Shown: positions 24,258-33,885, counted from the first letter of the stretch. The stretch: DNA of 64,000 nt from Haloferax namakaokahaiae (GCF_042663225.1 NZ_JBHTAA010000005.1:248001-312000); one strand, 5' to 3'. Numbers and translations: made by a program. Notes: generated from the letters alone by a model not told the origin.

Positions 24258-25432
24258 TCGACCAAGTGGACGCCGCCACTGGGTCGGCACGCGAACACGC
24301 GTGCATCCGGGCCAACGCGGTCTGACAGGTCGCTCCGAATCTCCTCTTTTGCTCGTTCGAGCACTGAACCACCGACCAGTGCGACTGCGCTGCCGCCGAA
24401 CCCACCCCCAGTCATCCGCGCACCGTAGACACCCTCGACACCAATCGCCAGTTCGACCGCGGCGTCCAGCTCGTCGCAACTCACCTCGTAGTCGTCGCGC
24501 AGACTCTCGTGACTCTCGACCATCGCGGTTCCGACCGCGTCGAAGTCGCCGTCGGCGAGGGCATCACGGGCGCGCTCGACGCGAGCGTTCTCGCCGAGAA
24601 CGTGGCGGGCGCGACGATACTCGGTCGGCGTCAGGGCCTCGCGGTGCCGTTCGAGGTCCGCCTCAGAAACGTCGCTAAGCGACCCAATCTCTCGACCGGC
24701 GGAGATACTGAGCGCGGACACTGCGCTCCGACACTCGCGCACCCGGTCGTTGTATCCCGAGTCAGCGAGCGCGTGCGAGACGCCGGTGTCGATGACGAGG
24801 AGACCGAGGTTCGCATCTCCGAGCGGGACCTGTTCGACTTCGCGCGTTCGACAGTCCAAGAAGAGCGCCGAACCGGGTTCGCAGAGCGCGACTGCGAACT
24901 GGTCGAGAATGCCGCACTCGACGCCGACGCCTTCGCGCTCGGCGCGCCAACACGCGAGCGCGAGGTCACGAGCCGAGATGTCGATGCCGCCCAGTTCGAC
25001 CAGTGTCCGCCCCACTGCGAGTTCGAGCGCAGCGGACGACGAGAGTCCCGCTCCGGTCGGCAGATTCGAGGTAATCGCCAGTTCGACGCCCGGAATCGAC
25101 CCTCTCTCGCGGAGCGCGTCCGCAACCGCCGCGACGTAGGCGACCCAGCCGTCGGGGACGTCTCCCGGTTCGATGGTTCGGATTTCGTCGAAGTCGCTGG
25201 CGTAGGCGTGGATGGTACTGTCGTCGCGGGGGCGAGCAGCGACGGCGACGTGTCGGTCAACGGCGATGGGGAGACACAGACCCTCGTTGTAATCGGTGTG
25301 GCCGCCGACAAGGTTGACGCGGCCGGGGGCGAGTGCGACGACTGGGTCGTTGCCGTCGCCGTCTCCGTCTTTTCCGAACGCCTCGATGAGTGCCGATTTC
25401 GCACGTGAATCGAGCGGCGAGTTCACCGCCAC
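24254..25432 (-). CDS. galK: Galactokinase (GHMP kinase)
   Basis: A 392-residue GHMP kinase. Seen: the galactokinase signature PGRVNLVGGHTDYNEG near 36-51, the ATP loop LPTGAGLSSSAALELAVG near 123-140, and the third motif ARMTGGGFGGSAVAL near 344-358. It phosphorylates galactose at C1. An N-terminal acidic insertion (DGDGDGNDP) is a halophilic feature. It follows the MOSC gene directly (stop and start share one base), so the pair is probably one transcript. Confidence 0.88.
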   Translation of the reverse strand: MAVNSPLDSRAKSALIEAFGKDGDGDGNDPVVALAPGRVNLVGGHTDYNEGLCLPIAVDRHVAVAARPRDDSTIHAYASDFDEIRTIEPGDVPDGWVAYVAAVADALRERGSIPGVELAITSNLPTGAGLSSSAALELAVGRTLVELGGIDISARDLALACWRAEREGVGVECGILDQFAVALCEPGSALFLDCRTREVEQVPLGDANLGLLVIDTGVSHALADSGYNDRVRECRSAVSALSISAGREIGSLSDVSEADLERHREALTPTEYRRARHVLGENARVERARDALADGDFDAVGTAMVESHESLRDDYEVSCDELDAAVELAIGVEGVYGARMTGGGFGGSAVALVGGSVLERAKEEIRSDLSDRVGPDARVFACRPSGGVHLVD

Positions 25433-25971
25433 TATTCCTCCACCTTAGGCTCTTCACCGAGACGCGCGGCGATTGCTTTTCCCATCTCTCGCGGGTTTGC
25501 TTCGGTTATCGTCAGCCCCGAGCCAACGGTGACGCGACCGGATTCGACGACTTCGGCACAGATTCCGCCGCGTTGCTCGCGGAGTGCCTCAATCACGTCC
25601 TCGTCGTCGATGAGACCAGCGAGGTATGCACAAGGGGGTCTGAGCCTCGTGCCGCGAAGCGTCGCCTCGCCCAGCGTGAACGTCGAATCGAGGAGGTCGG
25701 CCGGGTCGATACCGCTCACGACGACGTTGCGTCGGTGCGCACCGTTCGAGAGGTCAACGTCGAACGTCTCGCGGGCGTCTTCGAGCACCGCCGCATCGAC
25801 GAGCGTCACCTGACAGCCGTCGGTCGCCGAGTAGTAGCCAGTGCCGTCGAAGTAGCGGTCACCCTCGATGCCGCCGGGTTTCACCACCACCGCGTCGTGG
25901 GTGACCATCGGTTCGCCCTTCCCCGGCGCGGTGTAGAGTGCTTCCACGCGCCCGGTCGTTCCCGAACTCAT
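25432..25971 (-). CDS. MOSC-domain protein
   Basis: A 179-residue MOSC domain, a beta-rich fold found in molybdenum-cofactor sulfurases and related proteins. Seen: VVVKPGGIEGDRYF, a late LRPPCAYLAGL whose Cys is the usual sulphur-carrying position, and GICAEVVESGRVTVGSGLTI. It probably handles Moco or sulphur compounds; the exact target is unknown. It sits directly upstream of galK. Confidence 0.8.
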   Translation of the reverse strand: MSSGTTGRVEALYTAPGKGEPMVTHDAVVVKPGGIEGDRYFDGTGYYSATDGCQVTLVDAAVLEDARETFDVDLSNGAHRRNVVVSGIDPADLLDSTFTLGEATLRGTRLRPPCAYLAGLIDDEDVIEALREQRGGICAEVVESGRVTVGSGLTITEANPREMGKAIAARLGEEPKVEE

Positions 25972-26020
25972 ACGTCACCTGCGGCCGCCAGCCTCGAAAA
26001 AATTCTGTCAGACATGGCGT

Positions 26021-26656
26021 TCAGCAGAGTGGTTTCGGACCCACACCGAGCGCGGCGAGTCCGTCGGCGTAGTCGTCGTAGGCGAGTTGGACGACGTACT
26101 CGGCGACCATCTGCGCTCGTTCCCAGTCCTCGTCGTCGGTACACAACTCGTCGAGCAGGTCGAGACCGGTCTGGAGGGTCTGGTCGGTCTCGGTCTTCAA
26201 CGTTCGAAAGAGGTCGGCTTTCGGCTCGTCGGCCTCGTTGATGAAGAAACTGATGACCTGAATGTGCGCTCGAATCGAGACGAGTCCGCGGCCGACCATC
26301 CCCGCCGCGACGCGCTCGATTGCGTCCTCGCGCCCGTGGAGATAGCCGTGCATGACTCCCGGTTCGCTCGGCAGGTCGATATCCTCGTCGAGCACGTCGA
26401 GCACCTGCTGGAGGTGTCTCGCCTCCTGGTCGGCGGTCGATTCGAACGCGTCCCGTGCTGACGCCACGGATTCGGTTTCGGCCCACTGTTCGAACGTTTC
26501 ACGTGCGGCGTGTTCCGAGTACGCCGCCGCCCGGAGGATTGCGGGTTCCGAGAGGTCCGCGTCGGTCAGGGCGATGAGGAGTTTCGACGACCCGAGTCTG
26601 TCCAGTTGTGTGTGCTTCGACTGCTCTATCGACTCGCGGAGCGATTCGGCGTCCAT
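26021..26656 (-). CDS. Ferritin-like helical protein
   Basis: A 211-residue, almost all-helical protein. EH at AYSEHAARETF and E-x-x-H at DQEARHLQQVL resemble the paired iron-ligand motifs of ferritin-like/rubrerythrin proteins, and there may be more in later helices. Some genomes label relatives as transcription antitermination factors without basis that I can see. It is divergent from the HemAT-like transducer, 111 bp apart, so shared control by oxygen or iron is possible. Confidence 0.55.
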   Translation of the reverse strand: MDAESLRESIEQSKHTQLDRLGSSKLLIALTDADLSEPAILRAAAYSEHAARETFEQWAETESVASARDAFESTADQEARHLQQVLDVLDEDIDLPSEPGVMHGYLHGREDAIERVAAGMVGRGLVSIRAHIQVISFFINEADEPKADLFRTLKTETDQTLQTGLDLLDELCTDDEDWERAQMVAEYVVQLAYDDYADGLAALGVGPKPLC

Positions 26657-26767
26657 GTTCTGTCTGTCGTCGCGGGCGAACGTGAACGTTGGGCAACACG
26701 TGCAATACTATCGGAATTGATACTGGGCAGTGAGAATTGAAATACCAAACCCGAACGATATACACTA

Positions 26768-28492
26768 ATGACAGACGCTGCCGGCCAGGTGACGGCTGAT
26801 ATGCGCGCGGGCGTTGACGGCAGAAAACTACTCTCAGCGTTGAATATTGACGCCGAGGAGATTCGACGACGCAAGTCCTTCGTCCGCCTCACGGACGCGG
26901 ACGAGGAACGTCTCGAAGCGTTGGAACCGATGTTCGACGATGCCGCAGACGACCTCGCCGAGGATTTCTACGACCACCTCGGCGACCACTCGGATGCGAT
27001 GGCGTTCGTCGGGCGTACGTCGAAGACGCTCGATATTCTGAAAGCCGACCAAGCGACGTATCTGCGCGAACTCACGCGCGGCGAGTACGACGACGATTAC
27101 TTCGCAAAGCGCGCTCGAATCGGCAAGATTCACGACATGATAGACCTCGGGCCAAAGTACTACCTCGGGGCGTACGTGACGCACTACGAAGGCCTGTTTC
27201 GGGCGATTGGCGAACAGGCGAAAGCCGAGTTCGCCGACGGGCAGGCTGAAGGCAACGACGGCGTCTTCGGCGGCCTTCTCGGCCGCGTTCGACCCTCCGG
27301 TTCGAACACTGAGAACGCCGTGGACGAGGCTGTCGAGTACGTCATCGACCACATGCTTCCGGTCATGAAACTGCTCTCGCTCGACCAGCAGGTTGCGATG
27401 GAGACGTACATTCACTCCTACAGCGAGGCCGCACGACAGGAAGCGGCACGCCGCCGCCGTCTCGCAAACGAGGTCGAATCGGACCTCCAAGCGCCCATCG
27501 AGGAAGTCCTCGAACAGTCGCAGGTCATCACCGACCGAACCGACGACATCAAAGATATCGCGCAGACGCAGGCCGACGACATGGAGACCGTTTCGATGGA
27601 AGTCTCGGATATGAGTGCGACGGTCGAAGAAATCGCGGCGACGGCCGAAGAAGTCGAGCGCACGAGTGCCGATGCCGCCTCTCGCGCCGCAGAGGGCGAA
27701 GACGCCGCGGACGAAGCAATCGACGTGATGCAGGACGTGAGCAGTTCCGCCGAGCGCGCGTCCGACGACGTGCAGCGCCTCCACGACCAAATCGAGGAGA
27801 TAGACGAGGTGCTCGAAGCCATCAACGACATCGCCGAGCAGACCAACCTGCTCGCGCTCAACGCCTCCATCGAGGCCGCTCGCGCAGGCGAAGCGGGCGA
27901 CGGATTCGCCGTCGTTGCGAGCGAGGTCAAGAACCTCGCCGAGGAGTCGCAAGCCCGCGCCGCAGAGGTCGAAGAGACCGTCGATAACATCCAATCCGAA
28001 GCGAAAGAGACCATCGAGAGTCTCTCGCAGACGACCGGCCGACTCCACGACGGTATCGACCGAGGTGAAGACGTGATGCGAAGCCTGACGGACATCTCGG
28101 CCGCGGTCGAACAGGCCAGCGCCGGCATCGGCGAAGTCGCGTCCGCGACCGACGAACAGGCCGTGAGCGCCGAACAAATCGCGGACATGGTTGACCGTGC
28201 GAACGTCCACGCCAACGACGTCTCCGAGCAAATCACCGATATCTCCGACGCGAACCGCGCCCAGAACGACCGCGTGCTCGGCATCCGCGAATCGGTCCAG
28301 CGCCTCGGCGGCAACGACGACGCGCGGGCGACGAACGCGAAGCGTCCCGTGAGTTCGTCGCCCGACGCGGCCCGGGAGGTCACCAGCGAGGACTACCGAG
28401 ACGTGCCGTCGGACGTGACTCCGAGCGCCGAGGCCCTCGAAAACGTCTCGTTCGACCAACTCGCCAACGACGGCGGCGCGGAAACGGAATAA
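26768..28492 (+). CDS. hemAT: Globin-coupled (HemAT-like) soluble transducer
   Basis: A 574-residue cytoplasmic chemotaxis transducer. Residues ~20-185 form a globin sensor; the proximal His is likely that in RIGKIHDMIDLGPKYYLGAY. Residues ~230-500 form a long coiled-coil methyl-accepting domain with the conserved hairpin tip from QTNLLALNASIEAARAGEAG to EVKNLAEES. No membrane segments are present. The family senses oxygen and signals to CheA/CheW. The last 60 residues are a polar tail. Oxygen sensing is inferred from family. Confidence 0.9.
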   Translation: MTDAAGQVTADMRAGVDGRKLLSALNIDAEEIRRRKSFVRLTDADEERLEALEPMFDDAADDLAEDFYDHLGDHSDAMAFVGRTSKTLDILKADQATYLRELTRGEYDDDYFAKRARIGKIHDMIDLGPKYYLGAYVTHYEGLFRAIGEQAKAEFADGQAEGNDGVFGGLLGRVRPSGSNTENAVDEAVEYVIDHMLPVMKLLSLDQQVAMETYIHSYSEAARQEAARRRRLANEVESDLQAPIEEVLEQSQVITDRTDDIKDIAQTQADDMETVSMEVSDMSATVEEIAATAEEVERTSADAASRAAEGEDAADEAIDVMQDVSSSAERASDDVQRLHDQIEEIDEVLEAINDIAEQTNLLALNASIEAARAGEAGDGFAVVASEVKNLAEESQARAAEVEETVDNIQSEAKETIESLSQTTGRLHDGIDRGEDVMRSLTDISAAVEQASAGIGEVASATDEQAVSAEQIADMVDRANVHANDVSEQITDISDANRAQNDRVLGIRESVQRLGGNDDARATNAKRPVSSSPDAAREVTSEDYRDVPSDVTPSAEALENVSFDQLANDGGAETE

Positions 28493-28568
28493 CGACGCCG
28501 TCGAATCTCTGGTGCCGTTATGCTCGGCGAGTAAGTTTTCATCACGTCGGCGAACGTAGTGTGTGGGT

Positions 28569-29750
28569 ATGACGCCCGAAACGCTCGCGGCCCGACTGCG
28601 GCGTGGCGACCCGACGACCGTCCTCGACGTGCGAAACCGCGACGAGTTCGAGGAGTGGCACATCGACGGTCCGAGCGTCGATGCGACCCAACTCCCCGCG
28701 ATTCAGTTCACGCAAGCCGAGATCCGTGGAACAGTGGCCGAACTCGCCGACCGATTCCGCGACGCATCCGAACCGGTGGTCGTCGTCTGCGCCGAGGGGA
28801 GAGCGAGCGACCACGTCGCAGCGTTGCTCGAAGAAGAGGGTGTCGCCGCCGAAAACCTCGAAACAGGGATGGACGGCTGGGCGCGCGTCTATCAGTCGGT
28901 CGAACTCGACTGCGACGACGCGACCGTCGTTCAGTACCAACGCCCCTCTAGCGGGTGTCTCGCGTACCTCGTCGTCGAGGGCGACGAAGCAGTCGTCATC
29001 GACCCACTACGAGCCTTCGCCGACCGCTACGTCGCCGACGCGCGCAGTCGCGGTGCGGACCTCGTCGCCGCGCTCGACACGCACGTCCACGCGGACCACG
29101 TGAGCGGGATTCACCGACTCGCAGAGCGGGTGAACGCCGTCGCCACGCTCCCGGTCGGCGCAGTCGAACGCGGACTCGAATCCAACGCGCGACTACTCGA
29201 AGACGGCGAGACGCTCACCGTCGGAGAGTGCGATATTTCGGCCGTCGCATCGCCGGGCCACACCTCCGAGATGACGGCCTACCGCGTCGGCGACCTCCTG
29301 TTCGTCGGCGATAGTCTCTTCTTGGACAGTGTCGCTCGCCCCGACCTCGAAGACGGTGACGACGGCGCGCCGGCGTTGGCACGGCAACTCCACCAGACGC
29401 TCACCGAGCGCTACGCGTCGTTCCCGGACGACGTTCGCATCGCGCCGGGCCACTACAGCGGCCGAACGCTCCCGACGGAAACCGGTGCCTACGTCGCCAC
29501 TCTCGGCACCTTGCGAGAGCGACTGTCCGCGCTCTCGATGGACGAAGCGGAGTTCCTCGCATTCGTCCTCGACGAGATGCCGCCGCGACCCGCGAACTAC
29601 GAGCAGATTATCGACGTGAACCTCGGTCGAGAACCGCTCTCGGACGACGAGGCGTTCGCCGTCGAACTCGGGCCGAACAACTGCGCGGTAGCGGGGACGG
29701 AAACGGAGTTCGAATCTGGCGCGGGTGACGCGGCCGCTCACGGGTCCTAA
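28569..29750 (+). CDS. Rhodanese-MBL fusion, persulfide dioxygenase-like
   Basis: A 393-residue two-domain protein. The N-terminal rhodanese domain (about 1-105) has the active-loop Cys in VVVVCAEGRASD. The C-terminal metallo-beta-lactamase domain has THVHADHVSG, a later SPGHTSEM and VGDSLFLDSV, as in ETHE1-type persulfide dioxygenases. It probably oxidises glutathione-like persulfides or handles sulphide. Bacterial versions often have the order MBL-rhodanese; here rhodanese is first. ATG 28569 preferred to an in-frame GTG at 28563. Confidence 0.85.
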   Translation: MTPETLAARLRRGDPTTVLDVRNRDEFEEWHIDGPSVDATQLPAIQFTQAEIRGTVAELADRFRDASEPVVVVCAEGRASDHVAALLEEEGVAAENLETGMDGWARVYQSVELDCDDATVVQYQRPSSGCLAYLVVEGDEAVVIDPLRAFADRYVADARSRGADLVAALDTHVHADHVSGIHRLAERVNAVATLPVGAVERGLESNARLLEDGETLTVGECDISAVASPGHTSEMTAYRVGDLLFVGDSLFLDSVARPDLEDGDDGAPALARQLHQTLTERYASFPDDVRIAPGHYSGRTLPTETGAYVATLGTLRERLSALSMDEAEFLAFVLDEMPPRPANYEQIIDVNLGREPLSDDEAFAVELGPNNCAVAGTETEFESGAGDAAAHGS

Positions 29751-29777
29751 GACGGCGAGAAAGAGTAGACTCAGTCG

Positions 29778-30101
29778 TCAGTCGTCGGCCGCCGCAGCAC
29801 CGCTCGTGGCGTCGTCTTCGATGCTCGGCGGGTAGACGCCGCGGTCGAGTTTGAGGTCGCTCTGCGGGCGGGCCATACACGTGAGCGCGTACGTCTCTGC
29901 TTCTTCGTCGGTCAGTCCGCGCGCGGCGGGTTGGGTGACTTCGCCTTCGAGAATCTCCGCAGAGCAGGCGAGACACATCCCGACGCGACAGGAGTACTCC
30001 TGTGCGATGCCTTCTTCGATACAGGCCTTGAGAATCGTCTGTTTGTCGGACACCGTAATCTCCTCACCCGTGCCGACGAACTCGACGGTGTACTCGGTCA
30101 T
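29778..30101 (-). CDS. 2Fe-2S ferredoxin
   Basis: A 107-residue plant-type ferredoxin. Cluster ligands are Cys38, Cys43, Cys46 and Cys75 in YSCRVGMCLACSAE and ALTCMARP. It is an electron carrier; its partner is unknown. A short acidic C-terminal tail (DDATSGAAAADD) is present. I start at ATG 30101 because the ferredoxin fold begins TEYTVEFVG there; the upstream ATGs add a basic stretch unlike the family. Confidence 0.92.
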   Translation of the reverse strand: MTEYTVEFVGTGEEITVSDKQTILKACIEEGIAQEYSCRVGMCLACSAEILEGEVTQPAARGLTDEEAETYALTCMARPQSDLKLDRGVYPPSIEDDATSGAAAADD

Positions 30102-30227
30102 ACCTCGCCGTTCGAGCGACCACATCAAAACTGTTTATCAAACGTGGCCGGCAGAGCGGGTTCGTTCGCTCACGGCGGCCCCCACGCTGACCCCCCCACG
30201 CTGACCCCTTCACCGTCCCCGATTCGA

Positions 30228-30710
30228 TTATCCCGCCGACTCCGCGGTCGAGTGGCCGCGTTCGTCCTCGGCGAGGTCTTTCGACGAACTCATTCGGACC
30301 GTCAGCACCGGCACCGTTGCCGTCCGAACGATGCGTTCGGTGACGCTGCCGAGCAGGTAGTGGTCCAGCCCGGTCCGGCCGTGGGTGCCCATGACCACGA
30401 GGTCGATGTCGTGGTCCTCGATGTACTGTTTAATCGAACGGAAGGCGGTTCCGGTCACGACTTCGGCTTTCACTTCGACGCCCGCCTGCTCGGCGGCGTC
30501 CTCGACTTGGCGGAGAGCGACTTTGCCCTCGCGTTCGAGCGCCGAGATGACGATGTCCGCGCCGGCATCGAGTGAGGTGTAGATACTCGTATCGACGACG
30601 TACAGGGCGTGGATTCGCGCGCCGTACGTTTCTGCGAGCGAGACTGCGTGTTCGATGGCTTTGTCGGCCGCACTACTCCCATCTGTTGGTACGAGTATCT
30701 CGCGGTACAT
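30228..30710 (-). CDS. Universal stress protein (UspA family)
   Basis: A 160-residue single Usp domain: YREILVPTDGSSAADKAI at the start and the ATP-binding GTHGRTGLDHYLLGSVTERIVR near 108-129. It is probably ATP-binding. Its role is stress tolerance in the broad family sense; no partner is evident. The last 20 residues are a charged tail. Confidence 0.88.
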   Translation of the reverse strand: MYREILVPTDGSSAADKAIEHAVSLAETYGARIHALYVVDTSIYTSLDAGADIVISALEREGKVALRQVEDAAEQAGVEVKAEVVTGTAFRSIKQYIEDHDIDLVVMGTHGRTGLDHYLLGSVTERIVRTATVPVLTVRMSSSKDLAEDERGHSTAESAG

Positions 30711-30744
30711 TACGTTCTACAGTACGTGAGGAAAGATGATAGTT

Positions 30745-31032
30745 CTAGTTGCTCTCGCCCTCGTCACGTGCGGCTACAATCGCCTCTTCACACGCCTGTA
30801 AGCCATCGACGCGCTGCAGTTCGTCGCCGAGTTCGACCGTCTCGACGACCGTCCAGCCTTCGTCCTCGTCGAAGAGAGCGCCTTTGACCCACGTCTCGGT
30901 TGCGAAAAGCAGGCTGCGCGCCGGTTCTTCGCTCTCGACCGAAACGACCAGTTCGAACGCGTCCGCGCGGTTCAGCGAACTGAGTTCGGGCGCCTTCAGC
31001 GGGCGGGATGGAAGCGATGAGATGAGGCCCAT
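30745..31032 (-). CDS. Small hypothetical protein
   Basis: A 95-residue protein that I do not recognise. Strand-rich core (DAFELVVSVESEEP, SLLFATETWVKGALF, GWTVVETVELGDEL) then a charged helix (QACEEAIVAARDEGESN). It is cytoplasmic with no membrane segment. It lies 34 bp downstream of the UspA start on the same strand. Codon use is haloarchaeal, so it is probably real. Confidence 0.55.
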   Translation of the reverse strand: MGLISSLPSRPLKAPELSSLNRADAFELVVSVESEEPARSLLFATETWVKGALFDEDEGWTVVETVELGDELQRVDGLQACEEAIVAARDEGESN

Positions 31033-31143
31033 ATCCGACTTCTACAGGTCCCAGGGGATGACGTTTTCGAAGCCCCGAATCGGTGCCGAACCCACCGACT
31101 CGGAGTCGTAACCTTTTGTTTGTCTGCCGCGACACCTCCTGCC

Positions 31144-32784
31144 ATGTCTTCCTCTCGTGTCGAGCGCCACCTCGACCGGACGACGCTCGCGGTGTGTGCG
31201 TTGGCCGGACTGGCGCTCGTCGTTCGTCTCGTCGGACTCGGCGACAGGCCCCTCCACTGGGACGAAGCACGGGTCGGCTACTGGAGTCTCCGCTACCTCG
31301 AAACCGGTTACTTCAGCTACCGACCCATCGCCGGCGGTCCCCTCGTCTATATACTCTCGCGGTGGTCGCTGGCACTGTTCGGTCCGACCGACTTCGCGCT
31401 TCGACTTCCGGTCGCGGTCTTCGGCGGGGTGCTCCCGCTCGCCGCACTCCTCTTCCGTGGCCGCCTGCGCGACTCGGAAACCGTCGCCTTCGCCGCGATT
31501 CTCGCCGCGAGTCCGCTGCTCGTCTACTACGGCCGATTCGCCCGCGGCGACGTGTTCGCTATCGGTTTTACGCTCGTCGCGCTCGGCTTCGCCCTCCGCC
31601 TCGTAGACGGGGCGGGACGAGAGAACGCGTACGGTCTCGCGGCCGCCGTCGCACTCGCCATCGGCTCGTCCGGTCTCGGCGTCGTCGCGCTCGTCTGTCT
31701 CGGCATCGCGGCGCTCCTCGTCGCCGACCACGCGGCACTCGTGTCGTCGGTTCGACCGATTGCAATGCAACTCGGCACACTCTCGGCACGTCTCGAAGAC
31801 GCCGTGACGCCCGCCGCCCGCTCGGTCCTCGTCTTCGCCGCGTGCTACATCTTCATGTTCGCGCCACGCGCCGGCGAGACCGACGCCGCGGGTATCGACT
31901 CGCCGGGGACGATTCTCACGGCAATCGACGTCGCCATCTTCGAATCGGTCCGGCGCTTCGTCGGCGTCCGAATCGTCCACCGCGGTCCAGACGGAACGCA
32001 CGAACTCTTACCGTATCTCGCGGACACGGTCGGTCTCGTCGCACTCGCCGCCCTCCCGATTCTCGTCCTCGCGGCCGGAACGTTCCTCATCGACCGCTAC
32101 ACCGCGGGCGGCCCGCGCGAAATCGTCTCCATCGGGACCTACTGGGTGGGCGCATCCGTGGTGTTCGTCCCGATGTTCACCGAAGTCTCGGCCCCGTGGC
32201 TCGGCGTCTATCTGGTCGTTCCGCTCGCCATCCCGGCCGCAGTCGGTCTCGCGGCACTCGTTCGGTGGGGACGGACCGCAATCGAGACACAGGACGTCTC
32301 TCGGAGCGCACTCGCACTCCTCCTCGCCGTCGCCCTCGTCGCACAGGCGGGCGCGGTCACCGCATCGGACGTGTACGGGTCGAGCGACCGAGACAACCAA
32401 CTCGCACACTACGCCCAACCGACCGACGACTTCGCGGACTTCCGCGACAACTTCTCGTCGTGGGTGACGCCGGGCGACGGCCAACCCGACGTACTCTACT
32501 ACGGGCAGTCGATGTACGTCTCTGAGAACTCGACCGCGTTCCCGCCCGTCCCGGAGGCGTGGGGCGAACGACTCCCACTCGATTGGTACGTCGCCCGCGA
32601 AGACGCAGAGTCTATCTCCGCGACGACGCCGACGCAGGTCCGCGACCTCGACTCGGTGCCGCCGGTCGTGATTGCGCCGGCGAGCGCTCGCGGCGAGCTA
32701 TCGCCGATGCTCGACGGCTACGCAGCGACGGAGTACCAGACCGCCCTGTGGGGTCGGTCGGTGGTCGTCTTCGTCGAAAACTGA
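31144..32784 (+). CDS. Agl23-like multi-spanning membrane protein
   Basis: A 546-residue membrane protein with about 10-12 hydrophobic segments. It shows the glycosyltransferase-39-like first loop HWDEARVGYWSLRYLETG and then SPLLVYYGRFARGDVF, as in the archaeal family TIGR03663, annotated as flippase-activity-associated Agl23. The C-terminal 100 residues are exported (Ser/Thr/Asp-rich). Participation in lipid-linked sugar transfer for protein N-glycosylation is inferred from this similarity only. ATG 31144 was preferred to 31120. Confidence 0.65.
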   Translation: MSSSRVERHLDRTTLAVCALAGLALVVRLVGLGDRPLHWDEARVGYWSLRYLETGYFSYRPIAGGPLVYILSRWSLALFGPTDFALRLPVAVFGGVLPLAALLFRGRLRDSETVAFAAILAASPLLVYYGRFARGDVFAIGFTLVALGFALRLVDGAGRENAYGLAAAVALAIGSSGLGVVALVCLGIAALLVADHAALVSSVRPIAMQLGTLSARLEDAVTPAARSVLVFAACYIFMFAPRAGETDAAGIDSPGTILTAIDVAIFESVRRFVGVRIVHRGPDGTHELLPYLADTVGLVALAALPILVLAAGTFLIDRYTAGGPREIVSIGTYWVGASVVFVPMFTEVSAPWLGVYLVVPLAIPAAVGLAALVRWGRTAIETQDVSRSALALLLAVALVAQAGAVTASDVYGSSDRDNQLAHYAQPTDDFADFRDNFSSWVTPGDGQPDVLYYGQSMYVSENSTAFPPVPEAWGERLPLDWYVAREDAESISATTPTQVRDLDSVPPVVIAPASARGELSPMLDGYAATEYQTALWGRSVVVFVEN

Positions 32785-32794
32785 GTTCGGGGGC

Positions 32795-33745
32795 TTAGCG
32801 GAAGCCCATCGCTTCGATCTGTTCTTGGTAGCGGTTCCGAATGGTGACCTCGGTCACCTGTGCGACGTCTGCGACCTCTCGCTGGGTCTTCTTTTCGTTG
32901 CAGAGGAGGGAGGCAGCGTAAATCGCTGCGGCCGCGAAGCCGGTCGGGGACTTGCCGGAGAGCAGTCCTTGTTCTGCCGAGACGTCGATGATTTCGGTCG
33001 CTTTGGCCTGTACTTCTTCGGAGAGGTTGAGTGCGGAGGCGAATCGCGGGACGAACTGTTTGGGGTCAACGGGCTTGAGTTCGAGTCCGAGTTCCTGCGA
33101 GATGTATCGATAGGTTCGACCGATCTCTTTTTGCGGAACACGGGACACCTCGGCCACCTCGTCGAGCGAGCGCGGGATGCCTTCCTGACGGCAGGCGGCG
33201 TAGAGCGCGGACGTTGCGACGCCCTCGATAGACCGCCCGCGAATCAGGTCCTCGTTGAGCGCGCGCCGATAGATGACGGATGCGACCTCACGGACGGAGC
33301 GCGGGACACCGAGCGCCGACGCCATGCGGTCGATTTCACTGAGTGCGAACTGGAGGTTGCGCTCACCTGCGTCTTTCGTGCGGATGCGCTCTTGCCACTT
33401 GCGCAGCCGGTGCATCTGCGAGCGCTTTTCGGAGGACAGCGAGCGCCCGTAGGCGTCTTTGTCCTTCCAGTCGATGGTCGTCGTCAGGCCGCGGTCGTGC
33501 ATCGTCTCCGTAATCGGGGCACCGACACGGGACTTGGACTGGCGCTCCGAGTGGTTGAAGGCGCGCCACTCCGGGCCGCGGTCGATCTGACGTTCGTCGA
33601 GCACGAGACCACAATCGTCACAGACGAGTTCTCCCTGGTCTGCGTCCGTGACAATCTGGTCAGAGCCACACTCTGGGCAATTGACCCGCTCGTCCTCTTG
33701 TGCCGATGTCTCCTCTCGCTGACGCTGCCGGCTCGGACGTTCCAT
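32795..33745 (-). CDS. tfb: Transcription initiation factor TFB
   Basis: A 316-residue TFIIB homologue. Seen: an N-terminal zinc ribbon (CPECGSDQI ... CDDCG), the B-finger/linker with WRAFNHSERQSKSRVGAP, and two cyclin repeats ending near residue 310 (the second begins DPKQFVPRFASAL). It recruits RNA polymerase to TATA-bound TBP. Haloarchaea carry several TFBs with partly distinct regulons; which one this is cannot be told here. Confidence 0.96.
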   Translation of the reverse strand: MERPSRQRQREETSAQEDERVNCPECGSDQIVTDADQGELVCDDCGLVLDERQIDRGPEWRAFNHSERQSKSRVGAPITETMHDRGLTTTIDWKDKDAYGRSLSSEKRSQMHRLRKWQERIRTKDAGERNLQFALSEIDRMASALGVPRSVREVASVIYRRALNEDLIRGRSIEGVATSALYAACRQEGIPRSLDEVAEVSRVPQKEIGRTYRYISQELGLELKPVDPKQFVPRFASALNLSEEVQAKATEIIDVSAEQGLLSGKSPTGFAAAAIYAASLLCNEKKTQREVADVAQVTEVTIRNRYQEQIEAMGFR

Positions 33746-33853
33746 TAAAAGGTTTCTGGTGGAGCGTAAATTTAAATCTTTGTGTTAGGTATTTGACAGA
33801 CGTCGCTGTCTGCCGATTCGCTGCGGGCGATACCAGAAGATTCGAGTACACCT

Positions 33854-33885
33854 ACTTATACGGTTCCCTGACTAACGGTAACCGA
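33854..33885 (+). promoter_or_regulatory. Nuclease lipoprotein promoter
   Basis: ACTTATAC (33854-33861) is centred 27 bp before ATG 33886, implying a leaderless transcript and deciding this start over an upstream ATG at 33700. Confidence 0.6.

Noticed and set aside
26834..28663. 609-residue minus-strand ORF over the HemAT-like gene
   Set aside because: Shadow of a GC-rich coiled-coil gene; repetitive Val/Arg/Asp/Gly composition, no motif.
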